A stretch of DNA of 64,000 nucleotides from Haloferax denitrificans ATCC 35960 (GCF_000337795.1 NZ_AOLP01000004.1:1-64000); one strand, 5' to 3'; shown: positions 51,819 through 61,650, numbered from the stretch's first letter. The notes: generated by a model from the letters alone, not told the origin. A program made the numbers and translations.

Positions 51819-53129
51819 ATGGATACGCGTCGGGACGCCGTCGACAGCTTCGATTCCTTTCGGCAGTTCGTCGGGCTCGAACGCGACGTGCTCGTCCTCT
51901 CGGTGGCGATGTTCGCGTTCAGCCTCTCGTTTCAGATGACCGGGCGGTACGTCCCGGAGTACCTGCGGGTTCTCGGCGCGGGCGCGACCGTCGTCGGTCT
52001 CTACGGGAGCGTCGGCAACCTCATCGGGGCCCTGTACCCGTATCCGGGCGGCGCGCTCTCCGACCGACTCGGCTCGCGCCTCTCGCTCACGCTGTTCGGA
52101 ACCGTCTCCTCTGCGGGCTTTCTCTTCTGGTTCGTCGCCCCGCAGGTCCCCGAGGTGACGCTCGCGGGCGTCTCGCTCGAACCGTGGCTCTGGATTTTCG
52201 TCGGCCTCTTTCTCACGCAGGCGTGGAAGTCGTTCGGCCTCGGCGCGACGTTCGCCATCGTCAAGCAGAGCGTCCCGCCGGAGCGACTGGCGATGGGCTT
52301 CGCCAGCACCGAGATTTTCCGCCGCGTCGGCTTTCTCCTCGGGCCGCTCATCGCGGCCGCGCTGTTGGCGGCGACGGCGACGTTCGTCGAGGGATTTCGG
52401 TACGTCCTCGTCGTCGCCGCGGCCTTCGGTATCGTCGCCACCGTCGCCCAACACGTCCTCTACGACGCGCGCGAGGACTCGCTGGGCAAGTCGTTCGAGG
52501 GGCTCGCACAACTCCGCGACGACCTCCGGTCGCTCCCGGAGACGCTTCGGCCGCTCCTCGTCGCGGACACGCTCGTCCGGTTCGCAAACGGGATGGTGTA
52601 CGTCTTTTTCGTCATCGTCGTCACGGAGTTCCTCGCCGTCGGCTTCACCGGCTTCGGCGTCTCGCTCCGCCCGGACGCCTTCTTCGGCGTCCTCCTCGGC
52701 GTCGAGATGGTGGTCGCGCTCCTGACGAAGCTCCCCGTCTCGAAGCTCGCCGAGCGGACCGGACTCAAGCCGGTCGTCGGACTCGGATTCGCGGTGTACG
52801 CCGTCTTCCCGGTCCTCCTCATCTTCGCGCCGGCGGACCAGTGGGTCGTCGTCGCCCTCTTTGCCTTCTCCGGGCTCCGGTTCGCCGGCCTCCCCGCGCA
52901 CAAGGCGCTCATCGTCGGCCCGGCGGAGCGGAACGCCGGCGGGCGGGTGACGGGCGCGTACTACCTCCTGCGGAACACCGTCGTCATCCCGAGCGCGGCG
53001 CTCGGCGGCTGGCTCTACGCGAGAGACCCGACGCTCGCGTTCTCGGTCGCGTCGCTCGTCGGGATTGTCGGCGTGGCTTACTTCGCCCTGCGCGGCAGGG
53101 AGTTCGCGGCGTACGCCGGCGGAGCCTGA
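51819..53129 (+). CDS. MFS transporter
   Basis: 436 aa with about twelve hydrophobic segments in two halves of six. 'GGALSDRLGSRLSLTLFG' is the MFS loop 2-3 motif, with 'VSKLAERTGLKPVVGLG' in the second half. Substrate unknown. The gene starts 67 nt after cheW and may be separately transcribed. Confidence 0.9.
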   Translation: MDTRRDAVDSFDSFRQFVGLERDVLVLSVAMFAFSLSFQMTGRYVPEYLRVLGAGATVVGLYGSVGNLIGALYPYPGGALSDRLGSRLSLTLFGTVSSAGFLFWFVAPQVPEVTLAGVSLEPWLWIFVGLFLTQAWKSFGLGATFAIVKQSVPPERLAMGFASTEIFRRVGFLLGPLIAAALLAATATFVEGFRYVLVVAAAFGIVATVAQHVLYDAREDSLGKSFEGLAQLRDDLRSLPETLRPLLVADTLVRFANGMVYVFFVIVVTEFLAVGFTGFGVSLRPDAFFGVLLGVEMVVALLTKLPVSKLAERTGLKPVVGLGFAVYAVFPVLLIFAPADQWVVVALFAFSGLRFAGLPAHKALIVGPAERNAGGRVTGAYYLLRNTVVIPSAALGGWLYARDPTLAFSVASLVGIVGVAYFALRGREFAAYAGGA

Positions 53130-53275
53130 CGCTCAACCACCGGAAAATCCTCCGAGGAGAGAGGTCTGTGCCGGCGATACGGCATTTAACGGCAGTGTAA
53201 CCCGTCTGGCTGGTGGCCGGTCGCCTCGCCGCCGACCACGCAAAGATTCAACTTGAATAACATACATCTTTGTTC

Positions 53276-53917
53276 ATGGACATAGGGATACTCGGCGCTG
53301 GCCGACTCGGTGGGACGTTGGCCCAACTCCTCGTGGAGGCGGACCACGAGGTGGCGATAGCCAACGACAGCGGGGTCGAGTCGATGGCAGACCTCTCGGA
53401 GACGCTCGGCCCGCAACTGCGCGCGGTGGAACCGACGCGAGCGATTCGGTTCGGCGACGTGGTCTTCCTCGCGATTCCGTTCCGAGAGCGCGACTCACTG
53501 CCGGACTCGGACCACTTCGCGGAGAAGATAGTCGTCGACGCGATGAACCCCTACACGGAGAACTTCCACGTCATCGACCTCGGTGACGACACCTCCTCCG
53601 AACTCGTCGCGGCCCAACTCCCGGACGCGCAACTGGTCAAGTCGTTCAACACCATCCACTGGGAGACGCTCCGTGACCTCGGACATCCGGACCTCCCCGA
53701 GTCGGAGCGACTCGCGGTGTTCCTCGCCGGCGACGACTCGGACGCCAAAGCGCGCGTCGCCGGCCTCATCCGTGACATCGGTTTCGGTCCCGTCGACGTC
53801 GGCGGCCTCGTCTCCGGCGGCGAACTGCTGGAACCCGGCTCGGCGCTCTACAAGCGCGAAATCACGGTCGACGAGGCGCGGGAGACCGTCCGAACGCTTC
53901 GTGCCCGACAGGGCTGA
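53276..53917 (+). CDS. F420-dependent NADP reductase-like oxidoreductase
   Basis: 213 aa from the ATG at 53276 (MDIGILGAGRLGGTLAQLL). Start chosen because the AT-rich 'GAATAACA' about 20 nt upstream suits a leaderless promoter. The Rossmann loop is GILGAGRLGG; 'VVDAMNPYTENFHV' and 'LVKSFNTIHWETL' match the NpdG/F420:NADP oxidoreductase-like family. It transfers hydride between F420H2 and NADP+, or a related pair. Confidence 0.9.
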   Translation: MDIGILGAGRLGGTLAQLLVEADHEVAIANDSGVESMADLSETLGPQLRAVEPTRAIRFGDVVFLAIPFRERDSLPDSDHFAEKIVVDAMNPYTENFHVIDLGDDTSSELVAAQLPDAQLVKSFNTIHWETLRDLGHPDLPESERLAVFLAGDDSDAKARVAGLIRDIGFGPVDVGGLVSGGELLEPGSALYKREITVDEARETVRTLRARQG

Positions 53918-54096
53918 CCGTCGTCACTCCGTAACCATCACGGTTTTTGATTGTGTATCTTCGGCACCAGATTGAGTCTGCGGAGTACCACGGCCGTACT
54001 CGTCCGTTTCCGTGACGTTCACGAATTACGACTGTTCACAAATAGCATGGATTTAAGGGCCACCGTCGCACACAGACGGCTGTTAAGGCACCCATG

Positions 54097-54408
54097 ATGG
54101 CACAGACGAACGATTGGAAAGACTCGCGCGTGACGTACGACGAGGCGACCGGCGCGTACCGTATCGACCGCGATTCTTCCGAGCTTCTAAGCACGAATGT
54201 TGTATTGAGTATTGCGGCGATCGAGGGCGTCCGACCGACGCAACTCCCGCCGCTCGCACAGACTATCGACCCAGACGCACTCGAAACGGTGTTCGGCCGT
54301 TCTGACGACGCCCTCCTCTCGTTTTCGTACGCGGGCTACCGCGTGACGCTCGACGCGCTCGGTTCTATCGAAGTGGTCCCCATCGGCGACACCCAGCCCC
54401 TCCAGTGA
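54097..54408 (+). CDS. HalOD1-type output domain protein
   Basis: 103 aa (starting MAQTNDWK; the preceding ATG 54094 is one residue longer). The pattern 'LSTNVVLSIAAIEGVRPTQLPPLAQTIDPDALETVF' followed by 'FSYAGYRVTLDALGSIEV' is that of the HalOD1 domain, a small haloarchaeal domain thought to act as a signalling output. It stands alone without a sensor. Confidence 0.85.
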   Translation: MAQTNDWKDSRVTYDEATGAYRIDRDSSELLSTNVVLSIAAIEGVRPTQLPPLAQTIDPDALETVFGRSDDALLSFSYAGYRVTLDALGSIEVVPIGDTQPLQ

Positions 54409-54589
54409 GGCGACGCGCCGCCTAACCATCGACCACTCACCGCCCACTCGTCCCGTCGAGTGGCGACGCGGCCCCGAGAACGCCGACGCGGTCCGCGATT
54501 CGTTCGCGTTCCCAGTAGGTGCCGCCTGACTCCCCGCTCGTGACAGTAGGCGAAACATACCAAAACGTCCTGTCATCGTCTCCCACGGT

Positions 54590-55915
54590 ATGTTCGGAAC
54601 GAGTGGAATCAGAGGTCCGGTTGGCCGAACCGTGACCGCCGAACTCGCCCTTCGAATCGGCCGCGCGGTCGGCTGTGACGCCTGCACCGTCGTCGTCGGA
54701 CAGGACGCGCGACTCAGCGGCGACGTGCTCGCCGACGCCGTGAGCGCCGGCGTCCGCGAGTGCGGCGCGAACGTGGTCCGACTCGGCGTCGCCTCGACCC
54801 CCACGATTGCCCGCGCGGTCGGTTGGACCGGCGCGGACGCCGGTATCGGCATCACCGCGTCTCACAACCCCGCCTCAGACAACGGCCTGAAGCTCTGGAC
54901 GCCGAGCGGCCGCGCCTTCGACAAGGCCCAGACGCGCGACATCGTCCACCGGCTCAACCGCGACGAGGTGTCGCTCGCCGCGTGGGACGAACACGGCGAA
55001 GAGCGCGAGTGGCCCGACGCCGCGGCCCGCCACGTGAGCCACCTCGTCTCGTCGTTCGACGACCTCGACGACGTCTCCGTCGCGTTCGACCTCGGCAACG
55101 GGACGGGCCGCGTCTCGGTCGACGCGCTCTACGAACTCGGCGCGACGGTCAACACCATCGACGGCCAGCAGGACGGTCGGTTCCCCGCCCGAAAGAGCGA
55201 GCCGAACGCCGAGACGCTCACCGCGCTCCGCCGGACCGTCCCCGCGCTCGACGCGGACGTGGGCCTCGCCCACGACGGCGACGCCGACCGACTCGTCGCG
55301 GTCGACGAGACCGGCGCGTACGTCCCCGGCGACGCACTGCTCGCGCTGTTCGCGCGGGACGCCGTCTCCCCGGGCGACGCCGTCGCCGTCCCCGTCGACA
55401 CGAGCCTGCTCGTACAGGACGTGGTCGAGGCCGCCGGCGGGCGCGTCACCTACACCCCGGTCGGTGACGTCCACGTCGCCGAGGCGGTCGCCGAACCCGG
55501 CTACGTCTTCGGCGGGGAGCCCTCCGGCGCGTGGATTTGGCCCGACGAGACGCTCGCGCCCGACGGCCACTACGCGGCGCTCACGCTCGCCGACCTCGTG
55601 GCCCGCGGCGAACCGCTGTCCGAACAGGTCGCCGACCTCGGCGGGGCGGGCTACGCCACCCGCCGCGCGAGCCTCTCGTTCGACGACAAACACCAGGCGA
55701 TGGACCGCATCGCCCGCGACATCCACGCCGCGTACGACGAGGTCGACACCATCGACGGCATCCGCGTCGACACCGACGACGGCTGGTTCCTCGTCCGCGC
55801 CAGCGGGACCGAACCGCTGGTCCGCATCACCGCCGAAGCCCGCGACGAAGGCGACGCCGACCGCCTGTTCGAGGACGTCCGCTCGCTCGTCGAGGGCGCG
55901 CGCGTCGTCGCCTGA
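54590..55915 (+). CDS. glmM: Phosphoglucosamine mutase / phosphohexomutase
   Basis: 441 aa. The active-site serine (Ser91) lies in 'ITASHNPASDNG', metal-binding Asp in 'DGDADRLVAVD', the sugar-binding loop 'GGEPSGAW' and the phosphate loop 'RASGTEPLVRI'. It converts glucosamine-6-phosphate to glucosamine-1-phosphate. glmU-like and glmS genes lie 5-7 kb downstream, completing a pathway to UDP-GlcNAc. The symbol depends on that context, since archaeal phosphomutases are often broad in substrate. Confidence 0.92.
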   Translation: MFGTSGIRGPVGRTVTAELALRIGRAVGCDACTVVVGQDARLSGDVLADAVSAGVRECGANVVRLGVASTPTIARAVGWTGADAGIGITASHNPASDNGLKLWTPSGRAFDKAQTRDIVHRLNRDEVSLAAWDEHGEEREWPDAAARHVSHLVSSFDDLDDVSVAFDLGNGTGRVSVDALYELGATVNTIDGQQDGRFPARKSEPNAETLTALRRTVPALDADVGLAHDGDADRLVAVDETGAYVPGDALLALFARDAVSPGDAVAVPVDTSLLVQDVVEAAGGRVTYTPVGDVHVAEAVAEPGYVFGGEPSGAWIWPDETLAPDGHYAALTLADLVARGEPLSEQVADLGGAGYATRRASLSFDDKHQAMDRIARDIHAAYDEVDTIDGIRVDTDDGWFLVRASGTEPLVRITAEARDEGDADRLFEDVRSLVEGARVVA

Positions 55916-56030
55916 CTCACCGCTCGCCGTCGCCTCCTCCTTTCTTCGACCGGGTAGTCTCGGTTCGCGCACGCGACCGACATCCTCTCCGTTTATGTAG
56001 CGAGCGCCTCGACCGGCGCGCAGAGCGACG

Positions 56031-56642
56031 ATGCACGACGACTCTCCGCCGGACGACTCCCCGCCGGGTGCGCTCACGCGCCGCGCCGCGACGAAAGCCG
56101 TTTCTCTCGGTGCGCTCGCGGCCCTCGCGGGCTGTCTCGGCGGCGGTTCTCGACGCGAACAGGTGCCCGACCCGGTCGACCTCTCGGGCGGGAAGGAAGA
56201 CGACCGAGGCGGGATGGTCATCGGCCTCCACGCCGGCCCGAACGGACAGATTTTCTACCGCGACAACGCCCCCGAGGGCCGCGACAACCCGGCGTGGTTC
56301 CACACGCTCGGCATGGGGCTGTTTCCGTACCACTTCGACCGTCGAGAGCAGGGCTGGGAGGCGACGGCGGTGTACGTCACCGACTACTCGACTGTCGACT
56401 ACGAGCTCTTGACCGAGGGCGGCGACACGTTCATCTCGACGCACACCGCCGCGGACACGTTCGGCGACGCCACCGAGATGGCCTACGTCGTCGGAAGCGA
56501 GGTGCTCGGTGGGATGGGACGGGACCTGATTCCGTTTTCGTCAGACGCCGACGCCGACGGGTTCGTCGCCGAACACGGTGGGGAACTCGTGTCGTTCGAC
56601 GACGTGACGCCCGAGTGGCTCCGCGGCTACATGCGCTCGTAG
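56031..56642 (+). CDS. NosL-like copper-binding Tat lipoprotein
   Basis: 203 aa with signal 'LTRRAATKAVSLGALAALAGC'. 'QIFYRDNAPEGRDNPAWFHTLGMGLFPYHF' and 'EMAYVVGSEVLGGMGRDLIPFSSDADADGFVAEHGG' in parts resemble NosL, the copper chaperone of nitrous-oxide reductase; the Met and His residues could bind copper. It stands alone without other nos genes in the window. Confidence 0.8.
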   Translation: MHDDSPPDDSPPGALTRRAATKAVSLGALAALAGCLGGGSRREQVPDPVDLSGGKEDDRGGMVIGLHAGPNGQIFYRDNAPEGRDNPAWFHTLGMGLFPYHFDRREQGWEATAVYVTDYSTVDYELLTEGGDTFISTHTAADTFGDATEMAYVVGSEVLGGMGRDLIPFSSDADADGFVAEHGGELVSFDDVTPEWLRGYMRS

Positions 56643-56698
56643 CACTCCCGTTGTCGCCACTGTCGGTCGGATAAAAACAACGAGACGCTCGGCGGCGC

Positions 56699-57118
56699 TC
56701 AGAAGGTGTCGTCGGGGACGCGGACGCCGTCGACGTACACCGACACCGCGTCTGTCGACTGGAAGTTGGTGACGTCGCCCGCGAACTGGTAGCGCCGCGA
56801 GTCGTCGCTGACGGTACCCTCGGCGGCGGGGCCGACCGTCCCGGTCGTGCTGAGCGCGCCGTTCGGCTGGAGTGGTGAGATGGACCCGCTGACCGTCACT
56901 TCGAACGACGAGACGGAGCCGGTGCCTGCGACGACGAGCGTGTGCCCGTCGGCGTCGGCTGACTCGTCTGCCTGTTCTGTCGCCGAGCCGACCCCAGAGA
57001 ACCCCGCGAGCGCACCGGCGGCCGATACCGACCCGCACAGCGCGAGGTACTTGCGTCTACCGACGTCGTCGTCAGTCGTCGTCTCTGGGTCCTGCCCGGT
57101 GGACCGTTCTCTTACCAT
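56699..57118 (-). CDS. Tat-exported protein of unknown function
   Basis: 139 aa with a Tat-type signal ('GRRKYLALCGSVSAAGALAGFSG') and no clear lipobox. The rest ('TLVVAGTGSVSSFEVTVSGSI...YVDGVRVPDD' in parts) is a beta-rich extracellular-looking domain. No family recognised. Convergent with the NosL gene. Confidence 0.8.
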   Translation of the reverse strand: MVRERSTGQDPETTTDDDVGRRKYLALCGSVSAAGALAGFSGVGSATEQADESADADGHTLVVAGTGSVSSFEVTVSGSISPLQPNGALSTTGTVGPAAEGTVSDDSRRYQFAGDVTNFQSTDAVSVYVDGVRVPDDTF

Positions 57119-57692
57119 GTCTCAGGGGTTGCGGATTATCCCCATAAATGTTGCGATAATTACATTAGTAGGAATACATGAATGTCTATCGATGATATTA
57201 TTGCCGCCGTTACTGTTCGAATTCTCGACGAGTTCCCGTCGTTCAGTGAACGCGCAAAAACGCAAGACTGCACTCGCTTATTCTCGAATTAATCCGTTTC
57301 TTATGGGTGCATTAATCTCGGGTTCGGAGCGCCGACTCGATTATCTTGAATCTGATATTTTTGACGGCTCTTGAGTGTACCGACATCTGATATGACCCCC
57401 GACGATGTGCGTCGCGCCCCCCGTCCACGGTCCGCACGTCGGCTCATGCTTCGAAACCCGGCCGGACCAGACGGGGCGCTCGGTACCGAGCGCGGTCGGC
57501 TTCCGGTTCAGCGTCGATGCGGTCGCTCGGGGTCGAATCGTCGGCGGAAGGAGGAGGGGCCGAACGAGACCGCGGGGACCGATGCGGCCACCAGCGACGA
57601 GTCGTTCTCGCCTTCGGCTTTCCCGGGGCGAGCGTCCCACTCGCGCCCGCGGGGTGTTCGAACGGACGATGCGTCTCTCCGTCAGAGTGATG
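57119..57692. other. Intergenic region, no gene seen
   Basis: 570 nt. The left half (to about 57370) is A+T-rich with scattered ATTA/TAAT runs and holds promoter-like sequence for the minus-strand neighbour; the right half returns to GC-rich DNA and contains only short unconvincing frames. Confidence 0.5.
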
Positions 57693-57971
57693 CTACCCGA
57701 GGAACTCGACGCGCCGGTCTTCCCACTCTCGGCGTTCGACGATGGATTCGCGGCCCTTCTCGGACATCTCGTAGAAGTTCGTTCGACGGTCGTGTTGTCC
57801 CTTGTTGACGTACCCCTGTTCGACGAGGGCGTCGAGGTTCGGGTAGAGGCGACCGTGATTCACCTCCCCGACGTCTTTGCTGATCATCTCTTTAATCTCC
57901 TGCCCGGACGGGCGCTCTGCCCCGGCGATCACGTACAGCAGGTCGCGCTGGAAGCCAGTCAGTTCGAACAT
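57693..57971 (-). CDS. PadR family transcription regulator
   Basis: 92 aa. 'LTGFQRDLLYVIAGAERPSGQEIKEMISKDVGEVNHGRLYPNLDALVEQGYV' in parts is the winged-helix with the PadR signature, followed by 'DRRTNFYEMSEKG', the wing and last helix. Target unknown. Confidence 0.93.
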   Translation of the reverse strand: MFELTGFQRDLLYVIAGAERPSGQEIKEMISKDVGEVNHGRLYPNLDALVEQGYVNKGQHDRRTNFYEMSEKGRESIVERREWEDRRVEFLG

Positions 57972-58318
57972 GTAGTCTCGAATCTAAGTATCGCCGTCAT
58001 CGGGTATTGTTAGCCACCTCTATACTGGACAATTGGGTTCCTTACCGCCGTTGCCGCGAGTTTGCTCCCGTTTCGCCCCGAGGGTTTTTCTCGAAACTGC
58101 TGAGATGTGGAATCATCTCTGAGACCGAGATAACCCCCTCCCGCTGACGGTCTGCGCCCCGGTAACAATCGCGTGAAGATGAACTTAATATCCGGTAGCG
58201 ACCGACTCGGTGCCTCCCGGAAACGTCACGATAACAAAGGTCGGGTGTGGTGTAGTACGACCCAACCGGGTCGGGTCCCTCTTTCACACCGCGTGCGGGA
58301 CCACCCCCGCACACGACG
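57972..58318. other. Intergenic region with GATAACAAA motif
   Basis: A variant of the glycan-locus motif, GATAACAAA at 58231-58239, lies 88 nt before the next gene. The rest is promoter-like and AT-poor; no gene is seen. Confidence 0.4.
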
Positions 58319-58852
58319 ATGACAACGCTATCAAAAGACGAGCTATTCCGAATCCTCAGCAACTCCCGGCGGAGGCAGATTCTCTACTTCCTCCATCGGG
58401 CGGGCGAGGCGATCTCGCTGAAAGAACTCGCGGCGATGGTCGCCGCGCGGGAGAACGGAACGGCGGTCGAGGACGTGACCGACGAAGAGCGACAGCGGGT
58501 GTACATCTCGCTGTACCAGACGCATCTCCCGAAACTCGAGAGCGCCGGTCTGGTCGATTACGACGACGAAGAGCGGTCCGTCGAGCTCGTTTCGAACGTC
58601 GCAAAGCGGGGGTTCTTCTGGATGCAATCCGAGACGAGCGAGCCGTGGAGCCGGTACTACGCGCTCCTCGGCGCGCTCAGTTGGGCGCTCATTCTCGGCC
58701 TGTGGGCGGGCCTCCCCGGGTTCGCGCTCGTCTCGTGGAGCGCCGTCGCGGTGTTCGTCTCCGCGGCGCTCCTCGTGTTGGTGTTCGCGCAGTACCGCTC
58801 CGAGCGGCGGGCGGGGACCTCGGCCGACGCCTTCGAAGCGCTCGTGGAATAA
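58319..58852 (+). CDS. Winged-helix regulator with C-terminal membrane segments, copy 1
   Basis: 177 aa. 'MTTLSKDELFRILSNSRRRQILYFLHRAGEAISLKELAAMVAARENG' is a winged-helix start, 'YISLYQTHLPKLESAGLVDYDD' the recognition part. Two hydrophobic helices end the protein (about 117-158). A DUF7344-type protein as far as I recall. A paralogue lies 470 nt downstream. Confidence 0.85.
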   Translation: MTTLSKDELFRILSNSRRRQILYFLHRAGEAISLKELAAMVAARENGTAVEDVTDEERQRVYISLYQTHLPKLESAGLVDYDDEERSVELVSNVAKRGFFWMQSETSEPWSRYYALLGALSWALILGLWAGLPGFALVSWSAVAVFVSAALLVLVFAQYRSERRAGTSADAFEALVE

Positions 58853-59323
58853 TCGCGGAATAATTCGTCTCCTCGCGGCCGTCGCAAACACCCGCTTCGA
58901 AGCGCTCGCGTATTCTCAACGGATGCTACTGCTGAATCGACGTATCCGTGAACCTAACTGCCAACCGTGTTTTATATCTTTCTCAGAATCGAGATAAATG
59001 AGGGTGAAAACGGCGTCCCTCGCGGCTCTCTGGTAGGGTTCTCTTACTATCGGAACTATTGAAAGTCTGAGTTAGTATAGATTGTTACAGTCACTTTACT
59101 CGCAGATTTTGCAACCCTAACAGTCGGAGAAATCAGAGTGTGGGATTGTCAGACAAGTATATATCCTTGTTTAACCTATTAGCTCACTGACCCTCTGTAT
59201 CTGGGGCGCGCTTGGTGGGGCGCATCCAAAGGTTGTGGTCTGTGCAAACGTCTCGTGGTCTTCCCTCTCGACCGACCACGTGACACGGTAGCACCCGACC
59301 ACACAGTGGGGGAGGAAGGAACA
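58853..59323. promoter_or_regulatory. Long leader region of the second winged-helix/membrane gene
   Basis: 470 nt, AT-rich from about 58960 to 59190. A strong TATATAT at 59158-59164 would start transcription near 59190, giving about 135 nt of untranslated leader. A Shine-Dalgarno GGAGG at 59311-59315, 8 nt before the ATG, fits translation from a leadered mRNA. No gene is seen. Confidence 0.55.
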
Positions 59324-59974
59324 ATGGTTACCGATTCACTACAAGCCGATACCGGCGTTGTCGACCAGACGACGAATGAACAGCCCGCGGAGACGACTGG
59401 TGGGTCTCACGCGCTTGCAGAACAGCAACAACAACCCGAAATCGAAGCGCTCTCGAAGGACGTCGTCTTCGAGATTCTGAAGAACCAACGCCGGCGCGAC
59501 GCGCTCCGGTACCTCAAGGAGAACGACGGCGAAGCGAAGCTCGGCGACATGGCCGAGTTCATCGCCGCGAAGGAAAACGGCATCGAGATCAAGGCGCTGT
59601 CGTCGAGTCAGCGAAAGCGCGTGTACATCGGTCTGTACCAGTGTCACCTGCCCAAGATGGACTCGGCGGGCATCGTCGACTTCGAGAAGAACCGCGGTGA
59701 CATCACGCTTCTCGACACCGCGAAACAGCTCGACCAGTACCTCGACGGCGACATCGTCAGCACCGAGGACGACGACGAGCAGTCGGCGTCGCTCGCCGCG
59801 TCGCCGAAGCGGAACCTCGCTATCGCCGCCGGCGTGGCCGCGACCGTCTCCGCCGGACTGCTCGGCGTCCCCGGACTCGAACAGGTCCCGGCCGCCGGCT
59901 GGGCCGTGTTGAGCACCGCGACGCTCATGGCCATCACCGCGATGGAGTCGTACAAGGACCGCCTCGACCTCTGA
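59324..59974 (+). CDS. Winged-helix regulator with C-terminal membrane segments, copy 2
   Basis: 216 aa from the ATG preceded by GGAGG (59311). A 40-residue Gln/Thr-rich leader precedes 'LSKDVVFEILKNQRRRDALRYLKENDGEAKLGDMAEFIAAKENGIEI', clearly paralogous to the gene at 58319, with the same 'YIGLYQCHLPKMDSAGIVDF'. A hydrophobic region ends it (about 164-205). Function unknown. Confidence 0.85.
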   Translation: MVTDSLQADTGVVDQTTNEQPAETTGGSHALAEQQQQPEIEALSKDVVFEILKNQRRRDALRYLKENDGEAKLGDMAEFIAAKENGIEIKALSSSQRKRVYIGLYQCHLPKMDSAGIVDFEKNRGDITLLDTAKQLDQYLDGDIVSTEDDDEQSASLAASPKRNLAIAAGVAATVSAGLLGVPGLEQVPAAGWAVLSTATLMAITAMESYKDRLDL

Positions 59975-60480
59975 GTCGGTCGGTTCTCACGCGTCCGCGA
60001 CGATACCGATTCCCAACGACCGCACCCGGATTTTACTTCGCTCCGCTTTCGAACAGCCGCGGCGCTCGGTCCCTTCCCTTCCCTCCCCTCCTCTCCCCTC
60101 CTCTCCCCTCCTTTCCGCCCGCCGACGTCTGCTCTCTTCGACTCCCCGACTCCTCCACCGAGGTCAACTCTCCTCGACTCCTCCACCGAGGTCCGTTCTC
60201 ACCCCGCGGTGCGGTTCGCAGTCCGTGCGACCGACGCGGCGGCTTCGCCGCGCCGCGACACTGTCGGGGGAACGCCCTCCGATTAGGCGCGTCCGAACCG
60301 TCTACTCCGCCGATTTCGGACTGCGGTCTCCGCTTGCAACAGTCTCACACGCGACCCTAACGCGAGACCGGTTCGGGGAACGCGCTGTATAACAATCCCC
60401 GTCGCCCTCCCTGTTTCCTTCATGACTTGCATACCGTCACGGTCACGTTCCGAACGCCTGTCGCTCGCGGGAGGGCGCGA
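59975..60480. other. Intergenic region with polypyrimidine tract and repeats
   Basis: A pyrimidine-only stretch of CCCTT/CCTCC units lies at about 60068-60115, and the 19-nt CGACTCCTCCACCGAGGTC occurs at 60147-60165 and again about 30 nt downstream. A TATAACAA (related to the glycan motif) lies at 60388-60395, about 90 nt before the glmU-like start. No gene is seen. Confidence 0.6.
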
Positions 60481-61650
60481 ATGAACGACCGCATCACCGA
60501 GGCGGTCGTCCTCGCGGGCGGAGAGGGGCGACGGCTTCGCCCGCTCACCACCTTCCAGCCGAAGCCGATGCTCCCGGTCGCCAACCGGCCGGTCGTCGAG
60601 TACGTTCTCGACGCGCTGTTCGAGTCGGGCATCGAGCGCGCGGTCGTCGTCGTCGGCCACCGCGCCGACCGCATCCAGTCGCACCTCTCTGCGACGTACC
60701 CCGACGCGAACATCGAGTTCGTCCACCAGGACGCCCGACTCGGAAGCGGGCACGCGCTCCTCCTCGCCGAGGAACTCGTCTCCGGCCCGTTCGTCGTCTG
60801 CAACGGCGACAACGTCATCGACGCCGACATCGTCACGACGGTGCTCGAACGCTTCTCGACGACCGACTCGGTGGCCACCGTCGCGGTCGCCGAGTCGGAC
60901 ACGCCCGAGGAGTACGGCGTCGTCGTCGAGGACAACGGCCGCATCGCCGACATCGACGAACACGCCGTCGACAGCGAGGGCTACCTCGTCAACGCGGGCG
61001 TCTACGTCTTCGACGACGCGGTGTTCGAGGCGCTCCGGCTCACCCCACCGCACGACGGTGAGACGCGGCTTCCCGACGTGATTCACTACCTCGACGGGAA
61101 CGTCACGTCCGTCCTCGTCAACGGCGGCTGGCTCGACCCCTCGCACCCGTGGGGACTCCTCTCCGTGACCGAAACGCTCCTCGCGCGCAGACACGGCTCG
61201 GCCGTCGCCGGTTCGGCGCGAATCCACGAGCGCGCGGTCGTCGGCGACCACGTGGTCGTCGGCGACGACTGCGACGTGGGACCGGGCGCGGTCATCAGCG
61301 CCGGCTCGTGCCTCCAGAACAACGTCTCGGTCGGCGCGAACAGCGTCATCGAGCGCTCCATCCTCTCGACCGACGCGCGGGTCGGCGCGGGCGTCGTCCT
61401 CCGGGACTCCGTCGTCGGCCCCGGCGCGACCGTCGGCGACGGCGTCGTCTCGCCCGGCGGTCGGGCGGACGTCATCCTCGAAGGCCGGCTGTACACCGAC
61501 CGCCGCCTCGGGAGCATCATCGGCGACCGCGCCGAGGTGGGCGCGAACGTGACGCTCACGGCGGGCAGTCGCGTCGGCGCTGAGGCTGTCGTCGGGGCCG
61601 GCACGGTCTTACACGGCGACGTCCGCGAGCGCGTGGAGGTGACCCACTGA
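60481..61650 (+). CDS. glmU: Bifunctional GlmU-like sugar nucleotidyltransferase/acyltransferase
   Basis: 389 aa from the ATG at 60481. Nucleotidyltransferase signature 'VVLAGGEGRRLRPLTTFQPKPMLPVANRPVVEY' read in parts at the N-terminus, with 'NGDNVIDADIV' for metal, then left-handed beta-helix repeats from about residue 245 to the end. Archaeal GlmU homologues acetylate glucosamine-1-phosphate and form UDP-GlcNAc. The stop shares one base with the glmS start (TGATG), so the two are coupled. Confidence 0.9.
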   Translation: MNDRITEAVVLAGGEGRRLRPLTTFQPKPMLPVANRPVVEYVLDALFESGIERAVVVVGHRADRIQSHLSATYPDANIEFVHQDARLGSGHALLLAEELVSGPFVVCNGDNVIDADIVTTVLERFSTTDSVATVAVAESDTPEEYGVVVEDNGRIADIDEHAVDSEGYLVNAGVYVFDDAVFEALRLTPPHDGETRLPDVIHYLDGNVTSVLVNGGWLDPSHPWGLLSVTETLLARRHGSAVAGSARIHERAVVGDHVVVGDDCDVGPGAVISAGSCLQNNVSVGANSVIERSILSTDARVGAGVVLRDSVVGPGATVGDGVVSPGGRADVILEGRLYTDRRLGSIIGDRAEVGANVTLTAGSRVGAEAVVGAGTVLHGDVRERVEVTH

